Shown here: positions 63,383 through 64,000 of the stretch, one piece after another
How positions within the stretch are numbered: the first letter of the stretch is position 1
Layout of the letters: each line of letters starts with the position of its first letter
Origin: Halictus rubicundus
Taxonomy: Eukaryota; Arthropoda; Insecta; Hymenoptera; Halictidae
Assembly (NCBI RefSeq): GCF_050948215.1
Contig: NW_027489037.1
Location: 62,001 to 126,000 of the forward strand
Reading direction: 5' to 3'
Length of the DNA: 64,000 nucleotides
Position numbers and translations under genes: made by a program
Notes under the pieces: model-generated
Database searches by the model: none
The model's input: the letters and a program-made list of their open reading frames with translations, nothing else
Told to the model about the DNA's origin: nothing

Positions 63383-64000
63383 GTGAAGAGTTAGGTAAAG
63401 GGAAGAGGGAAGTGAAGTGCAGAAGTGAAGTGAAGTGAAGAGTGAAGTGAAGTGAAGAGTGATGTGAAGTGAAGAGTGAAGTGAATTGAAGAGTGAAGTG
63501 ATGTGAAGAGTTAGGTGAAGTGAAGAGGGAAGTGAAGTGAAGAGTGAAGTGAAGTGAAGAGTGAAGTGAAGTGAAGAGTGAAGTGAAGTAAAGAGTGACA
63601 GTGAGTGGAGGTGAAGAGTGAGGTGAAGTGAAGAGTGAAGGGAAGTGAAGAGTGAAGTGAAGTGAAGAGTGAGGTGAGGTGAAGAGTGAAGTGAAGTGTG
63701 TAGTGAAGTGAAGAGTGAAGTGAAGTGAAGAGGGAAGGGAAGTGACGAGTGAAGTGAAGTGAGGAGTGATGTGAAGTGAGGAGTGAAGTGATGTGAAGAG
63801 TGAGGTGTTGTGAAGAGTGAAGTGAAGTGAAGAGTGAAGTGAAGTGAAGAGTGAAGTGATGTGAAGAGTGAGGTGAAGTGAAGAGTGAAGTGAAGTGAAG
63901 AGTGAAGTGAAGTGAAGAGTGAAGTGAAGTGAAGAGTGATGTGAAGTGAAGAGTGAAGTGAAGTGAAGAGTGAAGTGAAGTGAAGAGTGAAGTGAAGTGA
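63383..64000 (+). repeat. 17-bp GTGAA-type satellite array
   Basis: The consensus is GAGTGAAGTGAAGTGAA, that is GA followed by three GTGAA pentamers (7+5+5 bp). Variants such as GTGAGG, GATGTGAAG and GGGAAG are frequent. The array runs off the window end. It has the same period, same internal layout and same G-rich strand as the main satellite but a different pentamer. No gene is seen. Confidence 0.92.

Noticed and set aside
63098..63394. Overlapping + strand frames rich in V, W, C and G (64-98 codons)
   Set aside because: They translate the TGTGG repeat in all three frames at once and end where the repeat type changes. They are pure low complexity.

Overview
This window is essentially gene-free satellite DNA. 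About 61 kb (1-15321 and 16314 to about 62380) is a tandem array of a 17-bp monomer that reads GAGGATAGGATAGGATA on the + strand. It can be written GA+(GGATA)x3, or as a 7+5+5 arrangement. The + strand is G-rich and almost C-free. Very long simple satellite, higher-order duplications and an LTR-type insertion point to heterochromatin (pericentromeric, subtelomeric or a sex or B chromosome) of a eukaryote. The one complex-sequence segment keeps many CpG dinucleotides, so strong CpG depletion of the vertebrate kind is not evident. I cannot name the taxon. No rRNA, tRNA, CRISPR array or convincing protein gene was seen.

Layout. (1) 1-15321: satellite with dispersed variant cassettes, including a 1,315-bp tandem duplication at about 1.4-4.0 kb. 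(2) 15322-16313: a 992-bp non-satellite insert. It starts TGTT, ends AACA and is flanked by a 5-bp direct repeat TAGAG, which is the structure of a solo LTR. It contains 22-bp and 89-bp tandem repeats and two short inverted repeats. (3) 16314 to about 62380: the same satellite, organised into overlapping higher-order repeats. Copies lie at offsets such as 340, 1,992, 3,401, 4,450, about 4,550 and 14,380 bp, with few substitutions between them. (4) About 46735-48895: a patch rich in single-base indels, unlike the quantal 5/17-bp length changes elsewhere, and possibly a consensus-quality problem. (5) About 62381-63000: the GGATA array decays into mixed GGAGTG/GTGAGG-like units. (6) About 63001-63345: an array of TG+(TGTGG)x3, again 17 bp. 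(7) 63358-63370: a 13-G run. (8) About 63383-64000: an array of GA+(GTGAA)x3, again 17 bp.

The most striking observation is that three adjacent arrays with different pentamers keep the same 2+5+5+5 = 17-nt architecture. Either the repeat length and layout are conserved while the pentamer is replaced, or one physical repeat has been called differently at the contig end. Both explanations can be tested from raw reads.

The - strand of the main satellite is open in all three frames, because the 17-nt unit contains no stop and 17 is not a multiple of 3. Each frame cycles through the same 17-residue peptide (YPILSSILSYPLSYPIL), so reading frames up to 1,983 codons are by-products of the repeat. 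They are not annotated as genes.
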